From Flagellimonas eckloniae (GTDB lineage Bacteria; Bacteroidota; Bacteroidia; Flavobacteriales; Flavobacteriaceae), in contig NZ_LCTZ01000002.1 in NCBI RefSeq assembly GCF_001413955.1, positions 1,598,501 through 1,662,500 of the forward strand: DNA of 64,000 bases, given 5' to 3'. The first letter of the stretch is position 1. Every line of letters starts with the position of its first letter. Shown in pieces: positions 8,828-20,081 of the stretch. The notes beneath the pieces were generated by a model. That model saw only the letters and a program-made list of their open reading frames with translations, did not search any database and had not been told where the DNA came from. The position numbers and the translations under genes are program-made.

Positions 8828-11800
8828 TCAATTTTTCTTAACCCTGTACGTAATTCTTCTATTTGTGATTACACTTGCTACGCGAATAGACAGCACTACC
8901 GTGCTTGAGGTTGCAGAACTACATATATATACGGTGTTCGATACCAATACCCGATATTGCTCCCCATCATTTGCTGTGGTAGGGTTGGTTACTGTTAACG
9001 TACTTGTGGTTGATCCACTATAGATTCCTGTGTCCATTATATTTTCCCAAGATGCGCCATTAAAACGCTGCCACTGATAAGTATTTGCGTCTGTAACTGT
9101 AACCCCAAATGTTGTTCCACATCCTGGACATGTAGTTGCATCAACAGGTTGAACTGTAATTGCTGGTGGAGTAGTTGCTTCCTGAAAATCAAAGGTACTA
9201 TTGCTATCTATATCATTTGGAGTCGTATAACCGTCAGAATTTCCACTTACTGAACCATCTGAATTATATCCGGTTCCTTGGAGTTCTCCTGGTTTTGTAC
9301 CGCTCTCTGTAAAGCCCGCCTCAAGAACATCGTTACAACCGTCATTGTCACTATCAAATTCTACGTAATCTGGCACACCATCGGTATCGGTATCTGTGGG
9401 AGCATACGCAGGGTCTAAGATTCCACTATCCACCGAGGTTTCTATTACATCATAAACACCGTTATCGCCCACTGAACCATTACTGCTATCTATTACTCCA
9501 TCATTATTGGCATCCAGACTTCCATTATTATTTTCAACAATATCATAAATACCATCATTGTCCGCATCCACATCAAAATTATCAAAGACGCCGTCGGTAT
9601 CTGAATCTTGGCATGTTGGGGTCGATGTTACTGAAATCTGCACATCGTCTATAAAATTACCACTAGAGATACTTCCTGAACCTGTAGATACCGCCTCAAA
9701 TATAAAATAGGTATTACTTTGACCTGCTGGTACTGTATAACTTCCTGTATAATAAACCCAGGCTGTATTTGGACTGGTCATGGTAGTTTCTACAGTTGCT
9801 GAAGCCAAATCTGCACCAATTTTCACTTCAGCCACATCTGTACCACCACGCCCTCTATGTCTTACAGACCATTGTACTACTGAACCTGGGGTTAAACACA
9901 ATATTTGATATAAGGCCGAATTTTGCGTGGCATTTAATTCTGCAAACTGATTTCCTTCAAAAGATGGAACACCATAAAAACCTGTAGACCATATTTCAAT
10001 TTTATTGTCCGTAGAGGTAGTTTCCCAACCTGGTATATCATCAGCATCCAAAATTCGATAAGTACTGGAGGGAATTGTTGGACTTTCAAGACCTTCATTC
10101 ACAATTGGTTCCAAACATACCACTCCCAGACACTCATCACTGTCCAAAACACCATCATTATCATCGTCTAAATCACAAATATCCCCAATGCCATCACCAT
10201 CATTGTCTTCTTGTAAGGGATTAGCTTCAGTTGGGCAATTATCCAATGAATCAACAATACCATCGCCATCCGCATCTGGATTAACAATCAACTCAGCCTG
10301 AACTGAAGTAATCGTGGTACATATATATGTATCATCCGTTATAATTACTTGATATAAGTACCCATCTTGAGATGATAATACATTGATTGCCGTATAAGAC
10401 GAAGAAGTGGCTCCTGAAATATCGCTAAAACTTGTACCTCCGTTGGTACTTCTTTGCCATTGATATGAAAGCGACGTACCTACAGCCACAACTGAAAATA
10501 TGGCATCATCACCTGGATTTACAGTTTGGTCCTGTGGTTGTGTTGAAATTGTTGGTACAGTACCTGCTTCTGTATAATCGAAAGTGCTGTTGGTATCTGC
10601 ATCATTCGGTGTTGTATAACCATCAGCATTGCCGGTTACCACACCGGTTGTTGTATCATATCCTGAACCATCAAGTTCTCCGGTGATACTACCGTTTTCG
10701 GTGAATCCGGCCTCAACCACATCGTTACATCCATCGTTATCACTATCAAGTTCTAAATAATCGTTAGTACCATCTGTGTCTGAATCGGCAACGGTATAGT
10801 TTACCGTTCCACTATCTTCTTGTCCACTGGCCTGCACACTATCTGGCACACCGTCTGCACCAACAGCTCCTGTTAGACGACCTGATGTTTGTGCTTGTTC
10901 ATGACCAGCTTCAATTACATCGTAAATACCATCATTATCGCTATCTAAATCCAAACGGTCTTCTACTCCATCCTTATCACTATCTATACCAGCTCCCCAA
11001 ATAATGGCATTTACCAAAAGGTCTTCACCAGCTAAATTAAAGCCAGACCCTCCTTGATTTGAATGGGGTACTATAACTCTTCGCCCAGGTGCTGTGCCTA
11101 CTTCCATTGCATCACCATTTTCCCAAGCGGCAAGTGATACAGAGCCATTGGGATGGTTTCCCAAAATTGTACCCGAAGTTATTCCATTTGCATGGTATGA
11201 TGCGTCTCCAATATCATAATTCCCCAACGACAGACCAGATGTTATAGGGTGCGTATTGTTGGTTATGTTTACAATGTTTGTTACACTATTGCCCCCGGTA
11301 GAAGCTCCAAGTATATCATCATGTAGTGCATTCTCACTGGTAACAACTCCATTGCTTGTAGTTGTTAGGTTACTTATGTTTCCAAGTGCGGTTCCACTGC
11401 TGGCATCTTCATAGATAAATACAACTGCATAGTTATTGGCATTACCTCCAACATTGTCCGCAACAACGGTCACAGTATAACCCAAAAGGTTTAATTTATC
11501 AATTGCATTTTGTTCCGAGGTTGTGGGTACTCCATCGTCATCCACCCATAAAACTGTATTGGTATTCGGAGCTTCAACAGCATCCAAAATACCGTCATTG
11601 TCATCATCAGCATCAAACATATCGTATATGCCATCGCTATCTGAATCCGGCCCATATGTTGCAGTAAAAAGTACGTCATCAATATAGATTCTCTCACTAC
11701 CTCCCCAATTTGTGCCATCACCCCTAAAACGTATTGAAGATGAAGCCGAAATTTCGTTTACTGCCAAGTCATATGAAAGTGTACCCGTACCGTTTAACGT

Positions 11801-12166
11801 AGCTATTGTATTGTATGATGAACCATCGTAAAGTTGCACCAATAAAGGCTCATTTCCATTGGTTCTGTTATAGCTAAGGGTCAAGGTAACTGCTATTGCC
11901 CCAGATAAATCCAAGTCCCTGGTAATATAATCGTTATCTATATTTCTGAGTTCCAATTCCCCCCTGGAAAGAATCACTTCAATCGTACCGTTGGCCGCAT
12001 CATCATCATCCCCAGTCTCATCCCAACCGGATAAAAAGTTCCGCGTTCCATCGTTTTCCGTGTAAGATTCTATGTTGAAATCATCCAAAAACGTTTCTTG
12101 GCCAAAGGCAGCTGTGGCAAAAAAAATGGCTATCAAGAATAAACTATTTCTAAGAAAAGGGGTCAC
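8828..12166 (-). CDS. Multidomain secreted TSP3/Ig-like protein, paralogue of the downstream gene
   Basis: 1112 residues. The start codon is GTG (12164-12166); no in-frame ATG lies nearby upstream, and GTG gives a clean signal peptide ([23 protein letters not shown]). Approximate domains: jelly-roll 25-165; TSP3 repeats 172-200; ThuA/amidotransferase-like 203-385 (begins [11 protein letters not shown]); TSP3 390-530; Ig-like 540-625; TSP3 630-680 ([15 protein letters not shown]); a lectin/CBM-like beta-sandwich 685-855; TSP3 860-1000; Ig-like 1005-1090. The tail [14 protein letters not shown] is identical to that of the 4453-8670 product, and the ThuA-like and final Ig-like segments are clearly homologous, so the pair arose by tandem duplication. 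Calcium binding by the Asp-rich repeats is expected from the family. The function is unknown. Confidence 0.83.
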   Translation of the reverse strand: MTPFLRNSLFLIAIFFATAAFGQETFLDDFNIESYTENDGTRNFLSGWDETGDDDDAANGTIEVILSRGELELRNIDNDYITRDLDLSGAIAVTLTLSYNRTNGNEPLLVQLYDGSSYNTIATLNGTGTLSYDLAVNEISASSSIRFRGDGTNWGGSERIYIDDVLFTATYGPDSDSDGIYDMFDADDDNDGILDAVEAPNTNTVLWVDDDGVPTTSEQNAIDKLNLLGYTVTVVADNVGGNANNYAVVFIYEDASSGTALGNISNLTTTSNGVVTSENALHDDILGASTGGNSVTNIVNITNNTHPITSGLSLGNYDIGDASYHANGITSGTILGNHPNGSVSLAAWENGDAMEVGTAPGRRVIVPHSNQGGSGFNLAGEDLLVNAIIWGAGIDSDKDGVEDRLDLDSDNDGIYDVIEAGHEQAQTSGRLTGAVGADGVPDSVQASGQEDSGTVNYTVADSDTDGTNDYLELDSDNDGCNDVVEAGFTENGSITGELDGSGYDTTTGVVTGNADGYTTPNDADTNSTFDYTEAGTVPTISTQPQDQTVNPGDDAIFSVVAVGTSLSYQWQRSTNGGTSFSDISGATSSSYTAINVLSSQDGYLYQVIITDDTYICTTITSVQAELIVNPDADGDGIVDSLDNCPTEANPLQEDNDGDGIGDICDLDDDNDGVLDSDECLGVVCLEPIVNEGLESPTIPSSTYRILDADDIPGWETTSTDNKIEIWSTGFYGVPSFEGNQFAELNATQNSALYQILCLTPGSVVQWSVRHRGRGGTDVAEVKIGADLASATVETTMTSPNTAWVYYTGSYTVPAGQSNTYFIFEAVSTGSGSISSGNFIDDVQISVTSTPTCQDSDTDGVFDNFDVDADNDGIYDIVENNNGSLDANNDGVIDSSNGSVGDNGVYDVIETSVDSGILDPAYAPTDTDTDGVPDYVEFDSDNDGCNDVLEAGFTESGTKPGELQGTGYNSDGSVSGNSDGYTTPNDIDSNSTFDFQEATTPPAITVQPVDATTCPGCGTTFGVTVTDANTYQWQRFNGASWENIMDTGIYSGSTTSTLTVTNPTTANDGEQYRVLVSNTVYICSSATSSTVVLSIRVASVITNRRITYRVKKN

Positions 12167-12421
12167 GTATGGATATTTATAAACAAAACTGTTTACTAAT
12201 CCCGTAAAAATAGATGGGAAGCCCTTGTATGCCCAAAAAATGTTGTCTATACCAATATTCCACTAGTGAAGACAGTAAATACTGGTGTATGTATTTCCAG
12301 ATATCTATAAGAATACTAAAAACACATTTTGTCGATAAAGCCTTTAAACCCAAACCTCTCCGAAGGGAAAACTAAAAAGCATTTTAAAACAGTGAAGAAT
12401 AATTTTTCAACTTGAAGTAAA

Positions 12422-14377
12422 TCAATCAAAAATGATAAACTCAGATCGTCTATTTAGTTGATGCTTTTCTTTGGAGCAGGAAATACCGTTTTCGCATTCG
12501 TTAACCAGTCGGGTCTCTCCATAACCTTCACCTTCTAAGCGGTCTGCACTAATTCCCTTTGAAATCATATAAGCAACTGTGGATTCGGCTCTTTTTTGGG
12601 ATAGCCATAGGTTGTAAGCATCATTACCCCTACTATCTGTATGGGAATTGACTTTTATCTTCAAGCTTGGATATTTCTCCATTGCAACGATGACCTTCTG
12701 AATTTCAATCTCCGCATCTGGCCTAATATTAAATTTGTTCAAGTCGAAGTAAATTGTGCTCAATTGAAGTAATTTGGCCAAATCGTCTCCAAAACCACCA
12801 GTGACGACATCACGTTCCAAGTAAAAATCAACAATTCTTGGCTTTCCATAAGACTTGTTCAAATATTCCTCAGCTGGCACATAACCATCACGGGATGCCC
12901 TTACAAAATTCCCTTTCGCGCAATCCAAACCTAAAACATAATTACCTTTATCATCCGTTATTGTGGAGGAAACCTCGTTGTTTTCTTCATCAATAATTTT
13001 AACGGTAGCTCCTACTAACACTTCATTGGAAATACGATCTCTTACCGTACCAGTAACATCTTGCAAACAATCTAAAACCAAAGGTTCTGTCTCTACAAAT
13101 GTGTAAATATCATCTTCACCTAAACCACCTTCTCTGTTGGATGAAAAATAGCCCTCTTTATTTTCGTCATCTATGATAAATGTAAAATCATCATATTGTC
13201 CGTTAACCGGTCTGCCCACATTTACGACAGGTTCTTGAAAGTTGCCAAAAGCAATTTTAGTTGCAAAAATATCTAGCCCACCAAGACCTTGATGCCCATC
13301 AGAAGAAAAATAGAGTACTCCATCTTTGGTAATAAAAGGAAATGTCTCCCTAGCCGATGTGTTTATATTTTTTCCTAAATTGATAATAGGACCGTATGTT
13401 CCGTCTCCTATTATTTCCGTCATGAATATATCCGATGCCCCATGTGTTCCTGGCATATCGGAAACAAAGTAGAGCTTTTTCTCATCTGGACTCAGCACTG
13501 GATGTGCAACTGAGTATGAATCATTGTTGAAGGGCAGTTCAACAATATTGGTCCACTCGTTTTCAACTAATTCAGCTCTATAAACCTTCAAGCGAATAAC
13601 TCCATTTTGATCCTTGTACTTTTTTCCATCCAAGAAATTGTTTCTTGTAAAATACATGGTCAATCCATCTTTGGTGACAACGGAAGTGGATTCATGGAGT
13701 CTTGTATTTACATCTCCATCCAATTTAACAACTGTATTGTTAGAAACACTATCTGCATTTACCTTATATAAATCCAAAAAATCCCTTGAGTTCCAGGTAT
13801 GCCTATACCTCGCTAAATTCCCGGTATCCCTGTCAGAAGAAAAAATAAGACCTTGTTCATAGAACGAAGCTGCAAAATCTGAATATTTACTATTGAACTC
13901 AAACGGTTTGACTTCGTACCGACCAGAATTCTCCTCTATTTTAGTTAAATAATCGGCATCATATAAATTGTTTTCGTCTTCTACCGAGGTAATTTCTTTG
14001 AACCTTGCCATTATTTTGGCCGATTCTTCATATTCACCCAAGCTTTTTAAACTTTGTGCATATCTGAATATATAGTCTGGCTCCGTTTCATCGGGATAGG
14101 TCTCTGCAAGTCTTTTATATACGTTGGCAGCTTCTTGATACTTGGCATTGAAATAGTATGAATTTCCCAATCGTTTTAACAAATCTTCGGAAACATAGCC
14201 TTTATCAAGAACTTTTTTATAAATATCTATTGCCGGACTAAAGGAATATTCGTCATATTGTTCATCCGCCTTAACTTTAACCTTCGCTTGTTGTTTTTCA
14301 TTAACCTTATCCTGTGCGGCGATATTGGTTAAATAACCTAAAAACACGAGTATAAATATGAGTATTCTTTTTAGCAT
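12422..14377 (-). CDS. OmpA-family protein with TPR, PD40 propeller and CarboxypepD-like domain
   Basis: 651 residues with a signal peptide to about residue 21 (NIAAQ). Domains in order: TPR-like helices 30-130; WD40-like PD40 repeats 165-430 (GLIFSSDRDTG, LYFVSDMPGTHGASDIF, GVLYFSSDGHQGLGGLDIF, GYFSSNREGGLGEDDIY); carboxypeptidase-regulatory-like domain 440-515 (VTGTVRDRISNEVLVGATV); C-terminal OmpA peptidoglycan-binding domain 530-651 (IYFDLNKFNIRPDAE, VNSHTDSRGNDAYN, RAESTVAYMISKGI). This architecture regularly accompanies PorP/SprF in Bacteroidota. It starts 9 bp after the porP/sprF stop, so the two are co-transcribed. It probably links the outer-membrane complex to peptidoglycan. Confidence 0.93.
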   Translation of the reverse strand: MLKRILIFILVFLGYLTNIAAQDKVNEKQQAKVKVKADEQYDEYSFSPAIDIYKKVLDKGYVSEDLLKRLGNSYYFNAKYQEAANVYKRLAETYPDETEPDYIFRYAQSLKSLGEYEESAKIMARFKEITSVEDENNLYDADYLTKIEENSGRYEVKPFEFNSKYSDFAASFYEQGLIFSSDRDTGNLARYRHTWNSRDFLDLYKVNADSVSNNTVVKLDGDVNTRLHESTSVVTKDGLTMYFTRNNFLDGKKYKDQNGVIRLKVYRAELVENEWTNIVELPFNNDSYSVAHPVLSPDEKKLYFVSDMPGTHGASDIFMTEIIGDGTYGPIINLGKNINTSARETFPFITKDGVLYFSSDGHQGLGGLDIFATKIAFGNFQEPVVNVGRPVNGQYDDFTFIIDDENKEGYFSSNREGGLGEDDIYTFVETEPLVLDCLQDVTGTVRDRISNEVLVGATVKIIDEENNEVSSTITDDKGNYVLGLDCAKGNFVRASRDGYVPAEEYLNKSYGKPRIVDFYLERDVVTGGFGDDLAKLLQLSTIYFDLNKFNIRPDAEIEIQKVIVAMEKYPSLKIKVNSHTDSRGNDAYNLWLSQKRAESTVAYMISKGISADRLEGEGYGETRLVNECENGISCSKEKHQLNRRSEFIIFD

Positions 14378-14386
14378 CTTACTATA

Positions 14387-15337
14387 TTAAAAGAATCTAG
14401 GCGATACTGTTTTTTGAAACGCTTTTATCAACTCCAACCTTAAAAACACTTCAAAGGAGCCGTCATTAAATTGGGTTCCTCCCAATTCTGTTGTTTCTCG
14501 GTCATAAGCAAGACCCAGCATAATCTGATCGGTAACCTGAAATCCTGCTAAAGCACTTATCGCCGCGTCAAATCTATATGCCGCTCCAAAACTGAATTTG
14601 TCCGCATACAGAAAATTGGCAGATAAGTCAACTTGCAAAGGAGCTCCACCCACTGCTTTGGTCAAAAGTGCTGGTTTAAATTTAAGGTCTGCATTTAAAT
14701 CAAAAACATAACCTGTAATTAAATAAAAATTAATCCGCTCCGTAGCCAAAAAATTCACCGACTCAGGGTCACTTGAACCATTGTCAAAGTATTCGGTTTC
14801 TAAAATATTGGGAGCAGAAACCCCTGCATAGAACTTATCTGTATGATAGTATATTCCCAAACCAAAATTGGGTGAAAATTGATTATCAATATTATCTTGA
14901 TTAACTACTTCTTGGTCGAAATTGCGAAGGCCATTGAAATCTAGATTTAGCATATTACCTCCTGCTTTTAATCCAAAAGAAAGTTTCGCATCCAACGAAA
15001 CATCTATTGTATATGACAGTACTGCATCCAAATACGTTTCTTGTACCACGCCATCACCAATATTATCATTTACCAGTGAAATACCATAACCCAATCTACT
15101 ATTTCGAATAGGAGAATGAAGATTTACTGTAAAGGTCTCCGGAGCTCCATCCAGTCCGACCCATTGGGAACGGTACAGCCCGGCAAAACTTAATTGCCCT
15201 CTAGATCCAGCGTAAGCTGGGTTAACGCTTAGTGTATTGAACATATACTGAGTATACTGGGCATCTTGCTGCGCTACAAGACCCTGAACTACCATTCCAA
15301 TAAATAAAAACGGAATTAAAAAATTCTTTTTAATCAT
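14387..15337 (-). CDS. PorP/SprF family outer-membrane protein
   Basis: 316 residues. A signal peptide (to VAQ at about 23) is followed by the family hallmark QDAQYTQYMFNTLSVNPAYAGSRG and a series of amphipathic beta strands ending in an aromatic residue (SPRFF), as expected of a beta-barrel. Members act with the type IX secretion system as partners for proteins bearing a type B C-terminal domain. Such a protein is encoded 14 bp upstream (15352-19680) and an OmpA protein 9 bp downstream, so this is a substrate, anchor and OmpA cassette. It may be one of several paralogues in the genome, so no sprF symbol is given. Confidence 0.95.
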   Translation of the reverse strand: MIKKNFLIPFLFIGMVVQGLVAQQDAQYTQYMFNTLSVNPAYAGSRGQLSFAGLYRSQWVGLDGAPETFTVNLHSPIRNSRLGYGISLVNDNIGDGVVQETYLDAVLSYTIDVSLDAKLSFGLKAGGNMLNLDFNGLRNFDQEVVNQDNIDNQFSPNFGLGIYYHTDKFYAGVSAPNILETEYFDNGSSDPESVNFLATERINFYLITGYVFDLNADLKFKPALLTKAVGGAPLQVDLSANFLYADKFSFGAAYRFDAAISALAGFQVTDQIMLGLAYDRETTELGGTQFNDGSFEVFLRLELIKAFQKTVSPRFF

Positions 15338-15351
15338 TCTATTTAAATATG

Positions 15352-18300
15352 TTATCTACTTATGTATATGTATTCTGAGTCTGTAAAACTTCCTTTTTCG
15401 GTTTGGTAGTCAAATATATAAAAATATACACCGGCTGGAAGGTAATCGTTCACACTTAAAGTTGATCTACCACGCGAACGTCCATCAAAAACATTATTTA
15501 CATTATTGTAGTCTTTCCCCTCATATACGGCAACTCCCCAACGATTAAAAATTCTAAGTGTACTTGATGTTATTTTATCAACACCTCTAATAAATAGAAA
15601 ATCATTTTTAAGATCTCCATTAGGCGTTAGCATTTGATTAACTGAAATGTTTTCTATAGATACCGAAACTGTAGCCGTATCACAGTTGTCAGGGTTAGCC
15701 GACTCACAAATGGTATAGTCAATAGTGTAAATGCCATCAGACGTTCCAGGAGCCACATTGATGCTTCCGTCCTGATTAACCGTCAGTACGTTGGTTGGAG
15801 TCGAAGTCAAAATTACATCAGACAATGCAACTGTTTCACCGTTAAGGGTATCGTTTAAAAGCACATTACTATTGGGAATAATTCCGCCAGAACTATCTGA
15901 AGTATAGGCATCATCCATCGCGTCGATTATATTCTCCATCCCTGGTCCCACTTCTACGGTAACCGTACCTGTATCGCAGTTGTTAACATCAGCAATTTCA
16001 CAAATGGTATATTCAATAGTGTAAGTACCTTCTGGTGTTCCAGGGACCACACTGACACTTCCATCTTCGTTAATGCTCAGTTCGTCCGTGCTGGTCGATG
16101 TCAATATAACATCCGTCAAGGTCACAGGTTCTCCATTCAAAGTATCATTTGAAAGCACATTGCTATCGGGAATTACCCCATCAGAACCTTCAGAAGTGTA
16201 GGCATCATCTATGGCATCGATTACATTCCCCATGCTAGGATCCACTTCTATGGTAACTGTACCTGTGTCGCAGTTGTTGACATCAGCAATTTCACAGATG
16301 GTGTATTCAATGGTGTAGGTCCCTTCTGGTGTTCCAGGGGCTACGCTGACACTTCCATCTTCGTTGATGCTCAGTTCGTCCGTGCTGGTCGATGTCAATA
16401 TAACATCCGTCAAGGTCACAGGTTCTCCATTCAAAGTGTCGTTTGAAAGCACATTGCTATCGGGAATTACTCCATCAGAACCATCAGAAGTATAGGCATC
16501 ATTCACAGCGTCGATTACGCTTGGAATATCAGGGTCCAGGTAGTCCGGGGTCCCGTCATCGTCCGTATCGTCATTGGTGGGGTCACCGTCTTCATCGACA
16601 TCCTCGTCAGGGGTGTCGATGCCATCGCCGTCATCGTCAAAGTCACGGTAGTTCACATCCTCGGTGCCATCGGTGTCCGGTAGGTCGTTCGCAGGATCGT
16701 CGATCTCGTCGTTAACGTCATAGCCATCGTTGACATCACTGCCCTCGTAGCCATCGTCAAGTCCGTCATTGTCCGTATCAACCCCAGTGTACGTCTGATC
16801 GGGAATACCATCAAAGTTGAAGTCGTTCCCCTCGTTGTTGTCCAGAACCAGGTCGTTGTCGCTGTCGTCGTCAAGATAATCCGGAAGCTCATCCGCACCG
16901 TCAGTGTTCTCAGGGGTCAAACCGCCAAGGTAGGCCGAGTTCACCCCATCATTGGCAGCATAGGTAGCCTCATCGTCATCGTTCGGCGCAACATAGCCAT
17001 TGGTGGGCTGGGCCTCAACATTGTCGGGAATACCATCGTCGTCACTATCGATGTCCAAATGGTCGGGGCGGCCATCGCCGTCACTGTCCAATGGATCTGT
17101 GAGCGGATCGTTGTCATTGTCGTTATTGGGGTCCTCGGTGGTATCCAGGATCCCATCATTGTCATCATCAAGGTCAACACTGTCAGGTACGCCGTCATCG
17201 TCCGTGTCCTCCCTGTCATCGGTAGGGTCCAGATAGTCCGGGGTCCCGTCATCGTCCGTATCGTCATTGGTGGGGTCACCGTCTTCATCAACATCCTCGT
17301 CAGGGGTGTCGATGCCATCACCGTCATCGTCAAAGTCGCGATAGTTCACATCCTCGGTGCCATCGGTATCCGGCAGGTCGTTCGCAGGATCGTCGATCTC
17401 GTCGTTAACGTCATAGCCATCGTTGACATCACTGCCCTCGTAGCCATCGTCAAGTCCGTCATTGTCCGTATCAACCCCAGTGTACGTCTGATCGGGAATA
17501 CCATCAAAGTTGAAGTCGTTCCCCTCGTTGTTGTCCAGAACCAGGTCGTTGTCGCTGTCGTCGTCAAGATAATCCGGAAGCTCATCCGCACCGTCAGTGT
17601 TCTCAGGGGTCAAACCGCCAAGGTAGGCCGAGTTCACCCCATCATTGGCAGCATAGGTAGCCTCATCGTCATCGTTCGGCGCAACATAGCCATTGGTGGG
17701 CTGGGCCTCAACATTGTCGGGAATACCATCGTCGTCACTATCGATGTCCAAATGGTCGGGGCGGCCATCGCCGTCACTGTCCAATGGATCTGTGAGCGGA
17801 TCGTTGTCATTGTCGTTATTGGGGTCCTCGGTGGTATCCAGGATCCCATCATTGTCATCATCAAGGTCAACACTGTCAGGTACGCCGTCATCGTCCGTGT
17901 CCTCCCTGTCATCGGTAGGGTCCAGATAGTCCGGGGTCCCGTCATCGTCCGTATCGTCATTGGTGGGGTCACCGTCTTCATCAACATCCTCGTCAGGGGT
18001 GTCGATGCCATCACCGTCATCGTCAAAGTCGCGATAGTTCACATCCTCGGTGCCATCGGTATCCGGCAGGTCGTTCGCAGGATCGTCGATCTCGTCGTTA
18101 ACGTCATAGCCATCGTTGACATCACTGCCCTCGTAGCCATCGTCAAGTCCGTCATTGTCCGTATCAACCCCAGTGTACGTCTGATCGGGAATACCATCAA
18201 AGTTGAAGTCGTTCCCCTCGTTGTTGTCCAGAACCAGGTCGTTGTCGCTGTCGTCGTCAAGATAATCCGGAAGCTCATCCGCACCGTCAGTGTTCTCAGG

Positions 18301-19680
18301 GGTAAGACCCTCATCACCACTTCCTTCGTAAGCATTGTCAAGACCATCATTGTCATCATCCTCTCCAGTGGGGGGAACATAATCGGCAGTTGGTTGTGCT
18401 TCTACATTGTCTGGAATCCCATCATTATCACTATCAATATCCAATCGATTTGGTATGCCATCAGTATCTGAATCTACATCAACACTGAAATTAGTTGTTT
18501 GTGGATTAATAAAATTATCCAGACATGTAAATTGAATTCCAGCTTGTCTTGCTACTCGTGTTGTAAAATTATTGTTATTTGAAGGTTGTATTCCAAATCT
18601 AAAAACGAAAGTTGAAATATTCACGAATTCCACAGCAACATTTACTGATGGGTTTTCGTTGGATATTCCAGGGAATTCCGTAGTACCCCCATTAATAAGG
18701 AGACCACCTGGTGTATTGTTTACCAGTACATCTGTATTCTCATCGACGGTAAAACTAGTAGGGGTATCAAACCGGTTGAATTCTTGATAAACGTTGCCAC
18801 CATCAACATCTATGAAATTTGCGATTAATTCATTTAGGACAACAGGTGTATTGGTTCCTGAATTAACAATAGTTATTCTAAAATCAACAAAAGGTCTCCT
18901 AATATCATCTGTTGTAGTAAAGAAAATCTCTGGTTTAAAAAATTCAGGATCAGTTTCATTTTGATCTAAGAACTTAATTTCTCCGTTTACAACTTCTTCC
19001 AAAGTTACAAGCGCATCCAATTCAGATGTTACATTTGAAAATCTATAAACAGCACCCTCCATCAAAGCATCACCAGATTCTAAAGTGGGAACAGAGTCAA
19101 ATTCCAGATTAGGAACTGTCTCACAATCAAAATCGGTGCTTAAAACGCTGGATTCGTTTTTATCCAAAATTCCATCATTATCCGAATCCAAATCCAAATA
19201 ATCTGGAACATTGTCATTGTCTGTATCAATTGGTGAAAGACCTTCTCCCGAACCGGGTGTAGTTTCATAGCTATCGTCCAATCCATTTTTATCATCATCT
19301 ACCAAGGATGGTTCTAGATAGTCTGTAACCGTTTGCGCTTCTATATTATCTAAAATTCCATCATTATCTGAATCCAAATCCAAATAATTAGGAACCCCGT
19401 CACCATCGCTGTCTGTGAAATTGGTTTCTGGGTTATTATCGCCATCAAGGTTTTCATCTTCATTCGCATCAATGATCCCATCTCCATCATCATCAATATC
19501 TTGGCTATTTAGAACCCCATCTCCATCGGTATCCTTGTCAGTTAAAAAAATGGTTGCAGTTCCATCTGCAACGGGGCTATTCTCAAAAGCAGTAATACTG
19601 GTGAAAACGGTGAATCCTACTAGTAAAAAAAGACTGTATGAAACCTTTTTCTTAAAATTTAAGAAAGTATTTTTTTCCAT
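15352..19680 (-). CDS. TSP3-rich secreted protein with type B (gliding-motility) C-terminal domain
   Basis: 1442 residues. The N-terminal signal has a long n-region ([20 protein letters not shown]) and cleavage is likely near residue 31. Residues 45-185 and 430-1055 are thrombospondin-3-like Asp repeats (DxDxDGxxD), expected to bind calcium. Residues 190-425 form an unrecognised globular domain (begins [10 protein letters not shown]). Residues 1060-1340 hold three Ig-like repeats ([20 protein letters not shown]). Residues 1345-1442 are the CHU_C/TIGR04131-type sorting domain ([39 protein letters not shown], ending YIYISR). This domain directs type IX secretion. It is the first gene of the operon with porP/sprF and ompA. 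The Asp-rich region is encoded by long identical repeats with high G+C. Confidence 0.93.
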   Translation of the reverse strand: MEKNTFLNFKKKVSYSLFLLVGFTVFTSITAFENSPVADGTATIFLTDKDTDGDGVLNSQDIDDDGDGIIDANEDENLDGDNNPETNFTDSDGDGVPNYLDLDSDNDGILDNIEAQTVTDYLEPSLVDDDKNGLDDSYETTPGSGEGLSPIDTDNDNVPDYLDLDSDNDGILDKNESSVLSTDFDCETVPNLEFDSVPTLESGDALMEGAVYRFSNVTSELDALVTLEEVVNGEIKFLDQNETDPEFFKPEIFFTTTDDIRRPFVDFRITIVNSGTNTPVVLNELIANFIDVDGGNVYQEFNRFDTPTSFTVDENTDVLVNNTPGGLLINGGTTEFPGISNENPSVNVAVEFVNISTFVFRFGIQPSNNNNFTTRVARQAGIQFTCLDNFINPQTTNFSVDVDSDTDGIPNRLDIDSDNDGIPDNVEAQPTADYVPPTGEDDDNDGLDNAYEGSGDEGLTPENTDGADELPDYLDDDSDNDLVLDNNEGNDFNFDGIPDQTYTGVDTDNDGLDDGYEGSDVNDGYDVNDEIDDPANDLPDTDGTEDVNYRDFDDDGDGIDTPDEDVDEDGDPTNDDTDDDGTPDYLDPTDDREDTDDDGVPDSVDLDDDNDGILDTTEDPNNDNDNDPLTDPLDSDGDGRPDHLDIDSDDDGIPDNVEAQPTNGYVAPNDDDEATYAANDGVNSAYLGGLTPENTDGADELPDYLDDDSDNDLVLDNNEGNDFNFDGIPDQTYTGVDTDNDGLDDGYEGSDVNDGYDVNDEIDDPANDLPDTDGTEDVNYRDFDDDGDGIDTPDEDVDEDGDPTNDDTDDDGTPDYLDPTDDREDTDDDGVPDSVDLDDDNDGILDTTEDPNNDNDNDPLTDPLDSDGDGRPDHLDIDSDDDGIPDNVEAQPTNGYVAPNDDDEATYAANDGVNSAYLGGLTPENTDGADELPDYLDDDSDNDLVLDNNEGNDFNFDGIPDQTYTGVDTDNDGLDDGYEGSDVNDGYDVNDEIDDPANDLPDTDGTEDVNYRDFDDDGDGIDTPDEDVDEDGDPTNDDTDDDGTPDYLDPDIPSVIDAVNDAYTSDGSDGVIPDSNVLSNDTLNGEPVTLTDVILTSTSTDELSINEDGSVSVAPGTPEGTYTIEYTICEIADVNNCDTGTVTIEVDPSMGNVIDAIDDAYTSEGSDGVIPDSNVLSNDTLNGEPVTLTDVILTSTSTDELSINEDGSVSVVPGTPEGTYTIEYTICEIADVNNCDTGTVTVEVGPGMENIIDAMDDAYTSDSSGGIIPNSNVLLNDTLNGETVALSDVILTSTPTNVLTVNQDGSINVAPGTSDGIYTIDYTICESANPDNCDTATVSVSIENISVNQMLTPNGDLKNDFLFIRGVDKITSSTLRIFNRWGVAVYEGKDYNNVNNVFDGRSRGRSTLSVNDYLPAGVYFYIFDYQTEKGSFTDSEYIYISR
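16540..18311 (-). repeat. 693-bp tandem coding repeats in the TSP3 region
   Basis: A block coding for the region from GLTPENTDG to GTPDYLDP occurs three times (about 16540-16925, 17233-17618, 17926-18311) with a period of 693 bp (231 codons). Two identical intervening blocks encode the [13 protein letters not shown] to GVNSAYLGG region. The copies at 17346 and 18039 match each other more closely than the copy at 16653, which has a few synonymous changes, suggesting recent duplication or gene conversion. Confidence 0.92.
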
Positions 19681-20081
19681 AAATGATAGTTTTGGTCAAC
19701 TAATCACCATGGCATGCAGTTTCCGTAAGTGTAAGAAAATGGGGCTTTTCTTATTTAATATTAGTGGTTATTTGTGTTCTCTACGCTCCAAATAATCTCA
19801 AGCGCATAATTAATGCATTTAAGACTTCTCACCTATTTTAATCGATAAAAAGCGTATTCTTCATTATAATTTACCACCTATAATAATACGTTAGAGTTTG
19901 GAAAAAAGATTACCGTATGGTAAAAAAACAAAATCTAAAGCAGGCGAAAATTACTTTACTTTTTTATTTTTTAGGGTGATTATCCTACTTTTTTTCCATT
20001 AATTCTATCAACAATTACTTATGATGTTATAAATCAATTGGAAAAGGGATAATTACCCTATTTTTGCCCAAATTTTTGCAG
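19681..20081. other. Divergent intergenic region of 401 bp
   Basis: It separates the minus-strand surface operon from the plus-strand RF3 gene. I see no gene. A short inverted repeat TTACC-GTAT-GGTAA lies at 19910-19923, and a good RF3 promoter at 20038-20066. No TAnnTTTG box with a -33 partner was found for the surface operon. Confidence 0.6.
20038..20066 (+). promoter_or_regulatory. Promoter of the RF3 gene
   Basis: TTG at 20038-20040, an 18-bp spacer, then TATTTTTG at 20059-20066 match the flavobacterial TTG/TAnnTTTG consensus. Transcription would begin near 20073, giving a leader of about 10 nt before ATG 20082. Confidence 0.6.

Noticed and set aside
17059..18471. 470-codon open frame on the plus strand opposite the TSP3 repeats
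   Set aside because: It is a by-product of Asp-rich codons (GAY read in antisense as RTC), gives a low-complexity Ile/Val/Arg protein, and follows the 693-bp repeat period of the real minus-strand gene.
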